Shown piece after piece: positions 34,999-44,251 of a stretch of DNA of 48,785 bases. Both the position numbers and the translations under genes were made by a program. Position 1 is the first letter of the stretch. Each line of letters starts with the position of its first letter. Under the pieces are notes generated by a model that saw only the letters and a list, made by a program, of their open reading frames with translations, did no database searches and was not told the DNA's origin. Origin of the DNA: DASYVD01 sp050693035. Its GTDB lineage: Bacteria; Actinomycetota; UBA4738; CALAEC01. The DNA is taken from assembly GCA_050693035.1 (NCBI GenBank), contig JBOGWB010000084.1:1-48785 (forward strand). The letters run 5' to 3'.

Positions 34999-36822
34999 AT
35001 GTGCGGCATCGTGGGGTACGTGGGCCCCGACGAGGCGCTCCCGATCATCATCGAGGGGCTGAAGCGTCTCGAATACCGTGGCTACGACTCGGCAGGCGTG
35101 GCCGTCCTCGACGGCGAGCTGTCCGTGGTCAAGAGGGCCGGCAAGCTCGAGATCCTGGAGAAGGAGCTCACCGAGAACGGTTCCCCGGCAGGTCGGGTCG
35201 GGATGGGGCACACGCGGTGGGCCACCCACGGCGAGCCCAACGACCGCAACGCCCATCCGCACCTCGACTGCGGCGGTCGCATCGCCGTGATCCATAACGG
35301 GATCATCGAGAACTTCCACGAGCTGAAGCAGCGGCTCTTGGAGGACGGACATGAGTTCGTCTCGGACACCGACACCGAGTGCGTGGCCCACCTGATCGAG
35401 GAGCGGTACGAGGGCGACCTCGCGGCGGCGGTCCGCTCGGCGGTGGCGGAGCTGGACGGGGCGTACGCCCTGGTGGTCATGAGCGCCGACGATCCCGAGC
35501 TGATCGTGGGGGTACGGCTATCCTCGCCGATGGTGGTCGGCCTCGGCGAGGGCGAGAACCTCCTGGCCTCCGACGCTCCCGCCCTCCTCTCCCGGACCCG
35601 GCGGATCGTCCCTCTGGCGGACGGGCAGATGGTGGAGCTGCGGCGGGACGGCGTTCGGATCACCGACCTCCAGGGCAACGAGGTGCAGGCCGAACCGCTC
35701 GACGTCGACTGGGACCTCTCCCGCGCGGAGAAGGGCGGCTTCGAGGACTTCATGCTCAAGGAGATCTTCGAGCAGCCCGGCGCGGTGGAGGACACCATCC
35801 GGGGGCGGGTCCGCCAGGGACGCCTGCTCCTCGACGAGCTCCGGATGACCGAGGACGACATCCGGGAAGTCGACAAGGTGTTCGTGGTGGCCTGCGGCAC
35901 GGCCTTCCACGCCGGCCTGGTGGCCAAGTACGCCATCGAGCACTGGACCCGGCTGCCGGTGGAGATCGAGATCTCCAGCGAGTTCCGGTACCGGGACCCG
36001 GTCCTGGACCGGAACACCCTGACCCTGGCCATCTCCCAGTCGGGGGAGACCATCGACACCCTGGAAGCGGTGCGCCACGCTAAGCGGCAGCACTCCTGGG
36101 TCCTGGCCATCACCAACACCGTGGGGTCGTCGGTGGCGCGGGAAGCCGACGCCGTCCTCTACACCCACGCCGGGCCGGAGATCGGCGTGGCGGCGACCAA
36201 GACGTTCGCCACCCAGATGGTGGCCCTCCATCTGGTGGCGCTGTACATGGCCCAGGTCCGGGGCCAGATGTTCCCCCAGGAGATCCGGGAGGTAGTCGGG
36301 CACCTCCGCCAGCTCCCCGGGCAGCTCGAGTGGGTGCTCCAGCTCGAGGCCCAGGTGAAAGGCCTCGCCGAGCGGTACCACGGGGCCACCAACGTGCTCT
36401 TCATCGGGCGGCACACGGGCTACCCCGCCGCCCTCGAGGGAGCGCTCAAGCTGAAGGAGATCTCCTACATCCACTCCGAGGGGTTCCCCGCGGGGGAGCT
36501 CAAGCACGGGCCCATCGCCCTGGTGGCACCGGGGGTGCCGGTGATCGCCGTGGCCACGGAGTGCCACGTCTATCCGAAGGTCCTGTCGAACATCCAAGAA
36601 GTGAAGGCCCGGGGCGCGGTGGTGGTCGCCGTGGCCACCGAGGGCGACCGGGAGATCGAGCGATTCGCCGACCACGTGCTGTTCGTGCCCCGGACGCCGG
36701 AGCTGCTCTCGCCGGTGCTCGTAACCGTTCCACTGCAGATGTTCGCCTACCACGTGGCCAAGCTGCGGGGCTGCGACGTGGATCAGCCGCGCAACCTGGC
36801 GAAGTCGGTCACGGTCGAATAG
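34999..36822 (+). CDS. glmS: Glutamine-fructose-6-phosphate aminotransferase (isomerizing)
   Basis: GlmS makes glucosamine-6-phosphate from fructose-6-phosphate and glutamine, the first step to UDP-GlcNAc. The 607-residue protein starts MCGIVGYVG with the catalytic Cys2 of the glutaminase domain (about residues 1-220). Two SIS domains follow, with ISQSGETIDTLEA, and the C-terminal HSEGFPAGELKHGPIAL and QPRNLAKSVTVE. It acts with glmM upstream. acpS follows after 11 nt. Confidence 0.98.
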   Translation: MCGIVGYVGPDEALPIIIEGLKRLEYRGYDSAGVAVLDGELSVVKRAGKLEILEKELTENGSPAGRVGMGHTRWATHGEPNDRNAHPHLDCGGRIAVIHNGIIENFHELKQRLLEDGHEFVSDTDTECVAHLIEERYEGDLAAAVRSAVAELDGAYALVVMSADDPELIVGVRLSSPMVVGLGEGENLLASDAPALLSRTRRIVPLADGQMVELRRDGVRITDLQGNEVQAEPLDVDWDLSRAEKGGFEDFMLKEIFEQPGAVEDTIRGRVRQGRLLLDELRMTEDDIREVDKVFVVACGTAFHAGLVAKYAIEHWTRLPVEIEISSEFRYRDPVLDRNTLTLAISQSGETIDTLEAVRHAKRQHSWVLAITNTVGSSVAREADAVLYTHAGPEIGVAATKTFATQMVALHLVALYMAQVRGQMFPQEIREVVGHLRQLPGQLEWVLQLEAQVKGLAERYHGATNVLFIGRHTGYPAALEGALKLKEISYIHSEGFPAGELKHGPIALVAPGVPVIAVATECHVYPKVLSNIQEVKARGAVVVAVATEGDREIERFADHVLFVPRTPELLSPVLVTVPLQMFAYHVAKLRGCDVDQPRNLAKSVTVE

Positions 36823-36833
36823 CGGATCGCGCC

Positions 36834-37208
36834 ATGCGCATCCTGGGCGTCGGCGTGGACGTCGTGGAGGTGGAACGGGTGCAGCGGATCCTCGATCGAC
36901 GATCCACCTTCCGGGACCGGGTGTTCACCCCGGAGGAAGTGGCGTACTGCGACCGCAAGGCCGTCCCCGCCCGCTACTACGCGGCCCGGTGGGCCGCTCG
37001 GGAGGCCTGCGTGAAGGCCCTCGGAGGCGTCCGGGGATTTCGGTGGCACGACATCCGGGTCGAGCGGTCACCTTCGGGCGCTCCGCGGATCGGATTGGAG
37101 GGCTCGGCGAAGGCGCGTGCCGACGGTCTGGGAGCCACGGAGGTGCTGGTGTCGTTCTCCCACGAGAGCAGCATGGCCACGGCCTTCTGCATCGCCGTGG
37201 GCGATTGA
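36834..37208 (+). CDS. acpS: Holo-[acyl-carrier-protein] synthase
   Basis: AcpS transfers 4'-phosphopantetheine from CoA to apo-ACP. The 124-residue protein has the metal-binding Asp in GVGVDVVEVERV and the second motif ARWAAREACVKALG. FSHESSMATAFCIAV closes the fold. The start is ATG at 36834. The gene order glmS-acpS-nnr-alr is conserved in Actinobacteria. Confidence 0.95.
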   Translation: MRILGVGVDVVEVERVQRILDRRSTFRDRVFTPEEVAYCDRKAVPARYYAARWAAREACVKALGGVRGFRWHDIRVERSPSGAPRIGLEGSAKARADGLGATEVLVSFSHESSMATAFCIAVGD

Positions 37209-37213
37209 CGCGG

Positions 37214-37219
37214 TAGGCT
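37214..37219 (+). promoter_or_regulatory. Possible -10 element (TAGGCT) just before nnr
   Basis: TAGGCT ends 7 nt before the GTG of nnr, again without a Shine-Dalgarno sequence. Candidate leaderless promoter; no -35 was identified. Confidence 0.3.
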
Positions 37220-37226
37220 CCTTCCC

Positions 37227-38765
37227 GTGCAGCCCGTCCTGACGGCCGCCCAGACGCACGCCCTGGACCGGGAGACCGAGGCCCGGGGGATCCCCGTGTC
37301 CGAGCTCATGGAGCGAGCCGGCGCCGCCGTGGCCAGGGCGGTCATCGCCCTCGCCGGCGGCGGGTACGGGCGGCACGTGGTGGTGGTGGCGGGGAAGGGC
37401 AACAACGGCGGCGACGGCCTGGTGGCCGCTCGCCACCTGGCCCGTTCCGGGATACGCGTTCGGGTCCACTTCCTGGTGAAGGACCCCGCCTCCGAGCTCC
37501 GCGACCCCGTTCTGGCCAACTTCCACCGGCTGTCCGACGCAGGAGTGTCGTGGGGACCGTTCTCCGAGGCACGCCTGGCCCGCGACCTGGATCGGGCCGA
37601 CGTGGCCGTGGACGCCATCTTCGGGACCGGGTTCCGAGGACGGCCCGAAGGGGACGTGGCCGCGGCGATCGACGCGCTCAATGGGAGCGAGTGCCCGGTG
37701 GTGGCGGTGGACATCCCGTCGGGAGTGGAGGGCGACACGGGGGCGGTCAGCGGCCCCGCCGTTCGGGCCACTCTGACCGTGTCTCTGGGGGCGCCGAAGG
37801 CGGGCGACGTGCTGTTCCCGGGGGCCGCTCACACCGGGCTGCTCGAGGTGGCGGACATCGGGTTCCCGGATGACCTCGTTCGCAGCGACCTCCTGCTGCT
37901 GGAAGCGGAGGATGCCGCTCGCCTGCTGCCGTCGCGGGGCCCAGATGATCACAAGCGCCGCTCGGGGGTGGTCATGGTGGTGGCGGGGTCCCGCCGGATG
38001 ACCGGCGCCCCTCGCCTGGTGGCCCGGGGGTCCTACCGAGCCGGGGCCGGGCTGGTGCGGGTGGCCGTTCCCGAGGGGATCCTCCCGGTGGTCCAGTCGG
38101 GGCTGGTCGAGGCGACCTTCTTGCCCCTTCCAGAAGGGACGTCGGGAAGCCTGACCGGCGCGGCCTGGGAGTTCTTGAAAGATGCGCTGGAGGACGTGGG
38201 GGCGGTGGCCGTGGGCCCGGGCCTCTCCACCGACGAGGAAACGCCCGAGCTCGTTCGTAGGCTGCTGACGGAGTCCCCGGTGCCGGTGGTGGTGGACGCG
38301 GACGCCCTCAACGCCTTCGCCGGCCGAGCCGGCGAGCTGTCGGGGAGGACCGCGGACGCCGTCCTGACCCCTCACACGGGGGAGTTCGCCCGCCTGTTCG
38401 GGATGCCGAGCGAGGAGGTCCTCGGCGACCGGGTGGGCTTCGCCCGCAAGGCCGCTGCCGAGACAGGAGCGGTGGTGCTGCTCAAGGGCTCCCGGAGCCT
38501 GGTGGCGCTCCCGGACGGCGAGGTGCGAGTGAACCCCACCGGCAGCTCGATCCTGGCGACCGGAGGGACCGGCGACGTCCTCACGGGGATGATCGCCGCG
38601 TATCTGGCCCGGGGGCTTCCTCCCCCCGAGGCCGCATCGCTGGCCGCTTACGTCCACGGCCTGGCCGGCCAGGTGGCGAGCGAGGTCTCGGGGGAGGGCA
38701 CGGTGGCCTGGGACGTCGCTGAGGCGATCCCCGAGGCGATCCGCCGCCTCAGGGAGAGCGTGTGA
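37227..38765 (+). CDS. nnr: Bifunctional NAD(P)H-hydrate epimerase / ADP-dependent NAD(P)HX dehydratase
   Basis: The enzyme repairs hydrated NADH and NADPH. The N-terminal YjeF_N epimerase domain (residues 1-220 or so) has VVAGKGNNGGDGLVAARHL. The C-terminal ribokinase-like dehydratase domain (about 230-512) has LKGSRSLVALPDG and ATGGTGDVLTGMIAAYLARG for nucleotide binding. The start is GTG. The stop is overlapped by the alr start (GTGTGA). Confidence 0.96.
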   Translation: MQPVLTAAQTHALDRETEARGIPVSELMERAGAAVARAVIALAGGGYGRHVVVVAGKGNNGGDGLVAARHLARSGIRVRVHFLVKDPASELRDPVLANFHRLSDAGVSWGPFSEARLARDLDRADVAVDAIFGTGFRGRPEGDVAAAIDALNGSECPVVAVDIPSGVEGDTGAVSGPAVRATLTVSLGAPKAGDVLFPGAAHTGLLEVADIGFPDDLVRSDLLLLEAEDAARLLPSRGPDDHKRRSGVVMVVAGSRRMTGAPRLVARGSYRAGAGLVRVAVPEGILPVVQSGLVEATFLPLPEGTSGSLTGAAWEFLKDALEDVGAVAVGPGLSTDEETPELVRRLLTESPVPVVVDADALNAFAGRAGELSGRTADAVLTPHTGEFARLFGMPSEEVLGDRVGFARKAAAETGAVVLLKGSRSLVALPDGEVRVNPTGSSILATGGTGDVLTGMIAAYLARGLPPPEAASLAAYVHGLAGQVASEVSGEGTVAWDVAEAIPEAIRRLRESV

Positions 38766-39907
38766 CCGAAGGAAAGGTCGTGGTGCCGGTGCGCGAGGCC
38801 CCTCCCCGGCACCGTCCCACCGTCGCCGTCGTGGACCTCGATGCCGTCCGGCACAACGTCCGGGCGATGAAGCCCCGCGACGCTGAGCTCATGGCGGTGG
38901 TGAAGGCGAACGGCTACGGCCACGGCGACGTGCCCGTGGCCCGGGCCGCCCTCGAGGCCGGCGCGACCTGGCTCGGCGTTGCCCTGATCGAGGAAGGGCT
39001 GCGCCTGCGGGAGGGGGGGATCGATGCCCCCACGCTGGTGCTCACGGAGTTCCCTCGGGGGGCGGAGAAGGAGGCTCTCGCTTCCGGGCTCACCCCCACG
39101 ATCTACACGGACGAGGGGCTCGCGTCCGTTTCCGAAGCGGCCGAGGGCGTCGGCCGGTCGATCGGCGTCCACGTCAAGCTGGACACCGGGATGCACCGGG
39201 TGGGACTGGCGCCGGACCTCGCCTCCCGCTTCTGCCTCCAGGTGCTGGAGGCGGGGCTCGACCTCGAAGGGGTGTGGACGCATTTCGCCGTGGCGGAGGA
39301 TCCCGAGGACCCCTCGGCTCGCATCCAGCTCCAGCGGTTCCACGAAGCCCTGGGCGAGCTGGCTCGAGCCGGCATCCAAGCCCGGTACCGTCACGCCGCC
39401 AACTCCGCCGCGGTCCTGGTGGTGCCGGAGTCCCACCTCGACCTGGTGCGGGTGGGCATCGCCGCCTACGGGATCGTTCCCGGGCCGGGCCTCGAGGGCC
39501 GAGCCGACCTCCGGCCGGCCATGTCCCTCCGCTCGCGGGTGACCCTGGTGAAGCGGGTGGCGGCGGGAGAGGGCGTGTCGTACGGGCTCAGCTACCGGCT
39601 CGACCGGGAGTCGACGATCGCCACGGTGCCGGTGGGCTACGCCGACGGTTACCATCGCGCCGTGTCGGGCCGGGCCGAGGTGCTGATCCAGGGACGCCGG
39701 TACCCCGTCGCCGGGACCGTGACCATGGATCAGATCACCGTGGACTGTGGAGACGACCCCGTGCAGCCGGGAGACGAGGTCGTGCTGTTCGGGCGGCAGG
39801 GAGACGAGGAGATCTCCGCGGACGAGCTCGGGAGCTGGTCGGGCACGATCGGCTACGAGGTGGTCTGCGCGGTGAGCGAGCGGGTACCCCGGGAGTACCG
39901 TGGCTAG
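38762..39907 (+). CDS. alr: Alanine racemase
   Basis: Alr is a PLP enzyme making D-alanine for peptidoglycan. The PLP lysine is Lys48 in MAVVKANGYGHGDV. The C-terminal part has VPVGYADGYHRAVSG and GTVTMDQITVDC, which carries the substrate-contacting residues. The product is 381 residues from GTG at 38762. Its end overlaps the hydrolase gene by 8 nt. Confidence 0.97.
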   Translation: MTEGKVVVPVREAPPRHRPTVAVVDLDAVRHNVRAMKPRDAELMAVVKANGYGHGDVPVARAALEAGATWLGVALIEEGLRLREGGIDAPTLVLTEFPRGAEKEALASGLTPTIYTDEGLASVSEAAEGVGRSIGVHVKLDTGMHRVGLAPDLASRFCLQVLEAGLDLEGVWTHFAVAEDPEDPSARIQLQRFHEALGELARAGIQARYRHAANSAAVLVVPESHLDLVRVGIAAYGIVPGPGLEGRADLRPAMSLRSRVTLVKRVAAGEGVSYGLSYRLDRESTIATVPVGYADGYHRAVSGRAEVLIQGRRYPVAGTVTMDQITVDCGDDPVQPGDEVVLFGRQGDEEISADELGSWSGTIGYEVVCAVSERVPREYRG

Positions 39908-40982
39908 GGGACGGCTCGTTCGGAACGTTGCCTTCGGGGTCGGCGCCGCGGCGTTCGGCGCGGCCACGACGGCCGCGGGTGTTCGCGTGGCCGCCCGGCG
40001 GCTCCGGGGCCGCCCGGACCCCGAGGCAGGGGAGAACCTGGGGACGCTGCCGCCTGAGGACCTCACCCCCGCGGTGTCCTTCGACGGCACCGAGCTCGCC
40101 GTTCGTGCGGCCGGCCCGGAGGGGGCCCCCACGGTGATCTTCTCTCACGGGTTCAGCCTCGACATGACGACCTGGTATTACCAGTGGCGCCACCTCTCCG
40201 ACCGCTACCGGGTGGTGCTGTTCGACTACCGGGGACACGGCCGCTCCGGACGTCCGCCGGACGGCGACTTCTCGCTCCGGTCCATGGGCCGAGACCTCCG
40301 CGCCGTCCTCGACCGAGCGGCGCCGGAGGGACCCGCGGTCGTCGTCGGCCACAGCATGGGAGGGATGGCCCTCCTCTCGTTCGCGGAAGAGTTCCCCGAG
40401 GAGTTCGGAACTCGCGTGTCCGGTGTGGTCCTGGCCGATACGGCCGCTTCGGACCTGGTGCGGGAGGCGCTCGGCGACCTCGGCTCGCGGGCCGAGCGGG
40501 CCCTCCGGCCCCTCCTCTGGCGGATCGCCGGCAACCTCGATCGAACCGACCGGGTCCGCCGGGTGGTTCAGCAGCGGGGGGCCGACCTGGCCCTCCTGGT
40601 GGCGCGGGTCACCAACTTCGGGCCCGACGCCTCCCCGTCTCAGGTGGACCATGTGAGCCGCCTCTCCGCGTCGGCCCCGGTGGAGGTGTGGGTGCACACC
40701 GCTCGCGACCTCGTCGACATGGACTTCCGCGAGGCGCTGGCGAACATCACCGTGCCCGCTCTGGTCGTGGTGGGGGACCGGGACCTCCTGACGCCCAAGG
40801 GCAGCGCCGAGGCCATGCGCGACGCCCTCCCGCAGGGCCGCGCCGTGGCCATCGCCCGGGCCGGGCACGTGTCGATGATGGAACGGCACAGGGTGTTCAA
40901 CGAGGTCCTGGACGGGTTCCTCCAGGAGGTCCTCCCGGCCAAGCCGAAGCGAAGCCGAGCTCGCAAGAGCACCCGAACGTGA
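39900..40982 (+). CDS. Alpha/beta hydrolase
   Basis: A 360-residue alpha/beta hydrolase with a short N-terminal hydrophobic/basic segment (NVAFGVGAAAFGAATTAAG), possibly a membrane anchor. The fold motifs are the oxyanion HGFSLD, nucleophile elbow VVGHSMGGMALLS, acid GDRDLLTPKGS and histidine RAGHVSMMERH. A hydrolase at this place (alr-hydrolase-tsaE) is common in Actinobacteria; the substrate is unknown. The basic C-terminus (KPKRSRARKST) is lineage-specific. Confidence 0.9.
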   Translation: MARGRLVRNVAFGVGAAAFGAATTAAGVRVAARRLRGRPDPEAGENLGTLPPEDLTPAVSFDGTELAVRAAGPEGAPTVIFSHGFSLDMTTWYYQWRHLSDRYRVVLFDYRGHGRSGRPPDGDFSLRSMGRDLRAVLDRAAPEGPAVVVGHSMGGMALLSFAEEFPEEFGTRVSGVVLADTAASDLVREALGDLGSRAERALRPLLWRIAGNLDRTDRVRRVVQQRGADLALLVARVTNFGPDASPSQVDHVSRLSASAPVEVWVHTARDLVDMDFREALANITVPALVVVGDRDLLTPKGSAEAMRDALPQGRAVAIARAGHVSMMERHRVFNEVLDGFLQEVLPAKPKRSRARKSTRT

Positions 40983-41926
40983 CCCGGGGCATCTGCGAGG
41001 TCGAGGGGATCCGGGTCGGTCACTGGACCGACCGCGAGGGCCTCACCGGCTGCACGGTGGTGCTGTGCCCACCGGGAACGATGGGTTCCGGCGAGGTTCG
41101 CGGCGGCGCTCCGGCCTCTCGGGAGACCGATCTCCTTCGCCCGGGCACCATGGTCCAGGAAGTGCACGCCGTCCTGCTCACCGGAGGCAGCGCCTTCGGC
41201 CTCGGCGCGGCGGACGGGGTGATGCGGTGGCTCGAGGAACGGGACGTGGGGTTCGACGCGGTGGTGGCCCGGGTCCCGATCGTGCCGGCTGCCGCGCTGT
41301 TCGACCTGGGCATCGGGGACCCGAAGGCCCGGCCGGGCCCGGAGCAGGGCTACGAGGCCTGCCAAGCAGCCGGGCCCGATGTTACCGAGGGGTCCGTGGG
41401 AGCCGGGACCGGGGCCACCGTGGCCAAACTGCAGGGCCCCCACCGAGCGGTGAAGGGGGGTCTGGGGACCGCCGCCGCCACCGAGGAGGGGGTGACCGTC
41501 GGGGCGATCGCGGCGGTCAACGCGTTCGGCGAGGTCGTGGGGGAGGACGACGCGATCATCGGGGGGGCCCGTCCAGCCGAGCCGGGGGAGGAGCAGGCGC
41601 CGGCGCCCTCCGGAGACTGGGCGTTGCCCGGAACCAACACCACCCTGGCGGTGGTGGCCACCGACGCGACGCTCTCCAAGGAGCGGGCGCACCTCCTGGC
41701 CCGGGCAGCGCACGACGGGATGGCCCGGGCGGTTCGGCCCGCGCATACAATGGTCGACGGGGACGCCATCTTCGCCCTCGCCACCGGTGCGACAGGCACG
41801 ACCGAAGCTCCCCAGACCGTGCTGGAATCGATGGCCGAGACGGTCCTGGCGGAGGCGATCCGTCGGGCGGTCCGGCTGGCCGAGGGCTTCCCCGGGATCC
41901 CCGCGGCGAGGGAAGGTGCACGGTGA
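40979..41926 (+). CDS. P1 family peptidase (S58/DmpA-like)
   Basis: It begins with GTG at 40979 overlapping the previous stop and has 315 residues. Members of S58 are N-terminal nucleophile hydrolases that self-cleave. The predicted site is Asn220-Thr221 in LPGTNTTLAVVATDA, where Thr would replace the DmpA serine. Other conserved parts are LLTGGSAFGLGAADGVMRWL and VGAGTGATVAKLQGP. The substrate is unknown, possibly small peptides or amides. It lies inside a chain of overlapping genes. Confidence 0.9.
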   Translation: MTRGICEVEGIRVGHWTDREGLTGCTVVLCPPGTMGSGEVRGGAPASRETDLLRPGTMVQEVHAVLLTGGSAFGLGAADGVMRWLEERDVGFDAVVARVPIVPAAALFDLGIGDPKARPGPEQGYEACQAAGPDVTEGSVGAGTGATVAKLQGPHRAVKGGLGTAAATEEGVTVGAIAAVNAFGEVVGEDDAIIGGARPAEPGEEQAPAPSGDWALPGTNTTLAVVATDATLSKERAHLLARAAHDGMARAVRPAHTMVDGDAIFALATGATGTTEAPQTVLESMAETVLAEAIRRAVRLAEGFPGIPAAREGAR

Positions 41927-42531
41927 ACCGGACACTGGACGAGGTTGCGGGGGACGCCTCCACCTGCACGAGGTGCCGCCTCTCGGCCGGCCGCACCCAG
42001 GTGGTGTTCGGCGACGGCACCGGCCGGTCGGGAGTCATGTTCATCGGTGAGGGTCCCGGCTTCCACGAGGACAAGCAGGGCCTGCCCTTCGTCGGCGCGG
42101 CGGGCCAGCTGCTCAACCGCCTCCTCGGGGAGGTCGGCCTCTCCCGGGAGGACGTCTATATCTGTAACGTCATCAAGTGCCGACCTCCGGGGAACCGCGA
42201 CCCGCTGCCGGACGAGATCCATGCGTGTGCCCCGTGGCTCGAGGAGCAGCTCCGGCTGGTGAACCCCCGGGTGATCGTGACGCTCGGAAACTTCGCCACC
42301 CGGGTGATCCTCGACCGTCCGGTGTCGATCTCTCGTGTGCGAGGACAGAAGCAGGTCGTCGGGGGTCGCCTGGTGATCCCCACGTTCCATCCCGCCGCGG
42401 TCCTCCGCGGGGGCGGCGACGCCAGCGCGCAGATGAGTGCCATCCGCTCGGACTTCGCCGCGATCCTGGAGGCCCTGAAGGAGGCGTGGCCCAACCCCGC
42501 TCCCGTGGAGGAGCAGCTGGGCCTGTTCTGA
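41923..42531 (+). CDS. Uracil-DNA glycosylase, Fe-S cluster family 4/5
   Basis: The enzyme removes uracil from DNA, starting base-excision repair. The GTG at 41923 gives 202 residues. The N-terminal Cys pair (STCTRCRLSAGRTQVVFGDG) plus CNVIKCRPP and HACAPWLEEQL supply the four Cys of a 4Fe-4S cluster. GEGPGFHEDKQGLPFVG is the uracil pocket and IPTFHPAAVLR the DNA-binding motif. It overlaps the peptidase gene by 4 nt and ends 1 nt before tsaE. Confidence 0.95.
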   Translation: MNRTLDEVAGDASTCTRCRLSAGRTQVVFGDGTGRSGVMFIGEGPGFHEDKQGLPFVGAAGQLLNRLLGEVGLSREDVYICNVIKCRPPGNRDPLPDEIHACAPWLEEQLRLVNPRVIVTLGNFATRVILDRPVSISRVRGQKQVVGGRLVIPTFHPAAVLRGGGDASAQMSAIRSDFAAILEALKEAWPNPAPVEEQLGLF

Positions 42532-42532
42532 C

Positions 42533-43033
42533 ATGCACCGCCGGATCGAGCTGTCGACGCGGTCTCCCGAGGAGACCCGCAAGGTCGGGGAGGCGTTGGC
42601 CGGGCTGCTGGTCCCGGGCGACGTGGTGAGCTTGACCGGCGACCTCGGGGCGGGAAAGACGTGCCTGGTGCAGGGGGCCGCCCGAGGGCTCGGCATCACG
42701 GACCCGGTGTCCAGCCCCACGTTCGTCCTGGTCCGAGAGTATCGAGGAGGGCATCTTCCCGTTTACCATCTGGACGTGTACCGATTGGACCGCCTCCAGG
42801 AAGTCATCGATCTCGGGTTCGAGGATCTGCTGGACCCGGAGGGAGTCGTGTTCGTGGAATGGGGGAGCGCCATCGACGCGCTCCTTCCCGACTCCTTCCT
42901 CGAGGTGGAGCTCACCGTGCCGGGAGAGGGCGAGGATCGGCGGGTGGCGGTATCGGCCCGGGGCCCGGGTTGGGCGGAGCGCTGGGAGCGCCTGGAGCAG
43001 TCCCTGGTGCCCTGGATCGAGGGAGCGGCCTGA
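42533..43033 (+). CDS. tsaE: tRNA t6A biosynthesis ATPase TsaE
   Basis: TsaE is the ATPase that works with TsaB and TsaD in forming t6A at tRNA position 37. The Walker A motif GDLGAGKT is at residues 36-43. SSPTFVLVREY and the YRLDRLQEVIDLGFEDLL segment match the family. The 166 residues start with ATG. tsaB overlaps by 1 nt. Confidence 0.96.
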   Translation: MHRRIELSTRSPEETRKVGEALAGLLVPGDVVSLTGDLGAGKTCLVQGAARGLGITDPVSSPTFVLVREYRGGHLPVYHLDVYRLDRLQEVIDLGFEDLLDPEGVVFVEWGSAIDALLPDSFLEVELTVPGEGEDRRVAVSARGPGWAERWERLEQSLVPWIEGAA

Positions 43034-43737
43034 TGCTGGTCCTGGCGCTCGAGACCTCCACCCCGCAGAGCAGCGTGGCCCTCGGTACCGAGCAGGGCAT
43101 CATCGCTTCGATGACGTTCTCCTGGGGAAGAGGGCATTCCGAGATCGTCACTCCCGCCATCGACCGGCTGCTCCGGTGGACCGAGATCGATCCTCGACAG
43201 ATCGTGGGGGTGGCCGTGGGGTTGGGCCCCGGTCTGTTCACCGGCCTGCGGGTCGGGGTGGCCACCGCCCGGGCCATGGCGCAGGTGCTCGGCTGCTCGG
43301 TGGTCGGGATCCCCTCGCTCGACGTGCTGGCCTTCGGGGTCCGGCACGCCCGATGGCGGATCGGAGCGGCCATCGACGGCAAGCGTGGCCAGATGTTCTA
43401 CGCGTTCTACCGTCCGGTGACCGGGGGAGTCGCCCGGGAGACCGAGTATCAGGTCGGGCCGCCGGAACGGATCGTGGCCGAGCTGGACGCCTCCGGCGAG
43501 GAAACCCTTCTCGTCGGGAACGGCGCCCTCCTCTACCGGCGGCAGCTCCAGGATGCGGGAACGCGGCTAGAGTTCGGCTCGGTGTCGCTGGCCTTCCCGG
43601 TGGCCTCCTCGCTGCTCGAGCTGTCGGTGCCACGGTTCCAGCGGGAGGAGGCCGAGCGGCCGGAGCATGTTGTTCCTCTCTACGTGAGGAAGTCGGATGC
43701 GGAGATCAATTGGGCTGGACGAGCCCGCAGCGCCTGA
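43033..43737 (+). CDS. tsaB: tRNA t6A biosynthesis protein TsaB
   Basis: TsaB is the inactive TsaD paralogue that forms the TsaB-TsaD core. The 234 residues begin MLVLALETSTPQSSVALG and contain GVAVGLGPGLFTGLRVGVAT. The C-terminus ends in VPLYVRKSDAEINW, as in homologues. It overlaps rimI by 41 nt. Confidence 0.95.
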   Translation: MLVLALETSTPQSSVALGTEQGIIASMTFSWGRGHSEIVTPAIDRLLRWTEIDPRQIVGVAVGLGPGLFTGLRVGVATARAMAQVLGCSVVGIPSLDVLAFGVRHARWRIGAAIDGKRGQMFYAFYRPVTGGVARETEYQVGPPERIVAELDASGEETLLVGNGALLYRRQLQDAGTRLEFGSVSLAFPVASSLLELSVPRFQREEAERPEHVVPLYVRKSDAEINWAGRARSA

Positions 43738-44251
43738 CATCGAGATAGCTCGGATGAAACGGCGCCACATCCGTGGCGTCATGGCGATCGAGCGCCAGGT
43801 GTATCCGCGTCCCTGGACGCCCTCGCTCTTCCTGTCCGAGATCACCGCCGGACGGACGCGTTGTTACCTCGTGGCGCTGGTGGCGGGCAGTGTCGTCGGC
43901 TACGGGGGCCTGATGTGCTACGGGGACGAGGCCCACGTGACCAACATCGCCGTCGACCCCGAGGAGCAGCGCCGGAAGATCGGGACCCGGCTGCTCTACG
44001 AGCTGATCCGGGAGGCGAAGAGGATGGGGGCCACGGCGGTGTCCCTGGAGGTCCGGGTGTCGAACTGGCCGGCCCAGCGGCTCTACGGGCACTTCGGGTT
44101 CCGCCCGGTCGGGGTGCGCAAGGGCTACTACCAGGAGACCAACGAGGACGCCCTGGTGATGTGGACCGACGACATCCGAACGCCCGAGTACCACCGGCTG
44201 CTCGAGGGGATCATCGGACAGGTTCCCGAGGGGGTCCGTCCAAGGCGATGA
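43697..44251 (+). CDS. rimI: Ribosomal-protein-alanine N-acetyltransferase RimI
   Basis: RimI is a GNAT enzyme that acetylates N-terminal Ala of S18 in E. coli. The 184-residue product has VYPRPWTPSLF, VTNIAVDPEEQRRKIGTRLL (acetyl-CoA site) and SNWPAQRLYGHFGFRPVGVR. The ATG at 43697, with AGGAAG 6 nt upstream, lies inside tsaB. A later ATG at 43754 is possible. The stop TGA is the first TGA of the dispersed repeat. Confidence 0.93.
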   Translation: MRRSIGLDEPAAPDIEIARMKRRHIRGVMAIERQVYPRPWTPSLFLSEITAGRTRCYLVALVAGSVVGYGGLMCYGDEAHVTNIAVDPEEQRRKIGTRLLYELIREAKRMGATAVSLEVRVSNWPAQRLYGHFGFRPVGVRKGYYQETNEDALVMWTDDIRTPEYHRLLEGIIGQVPEGVRPRR

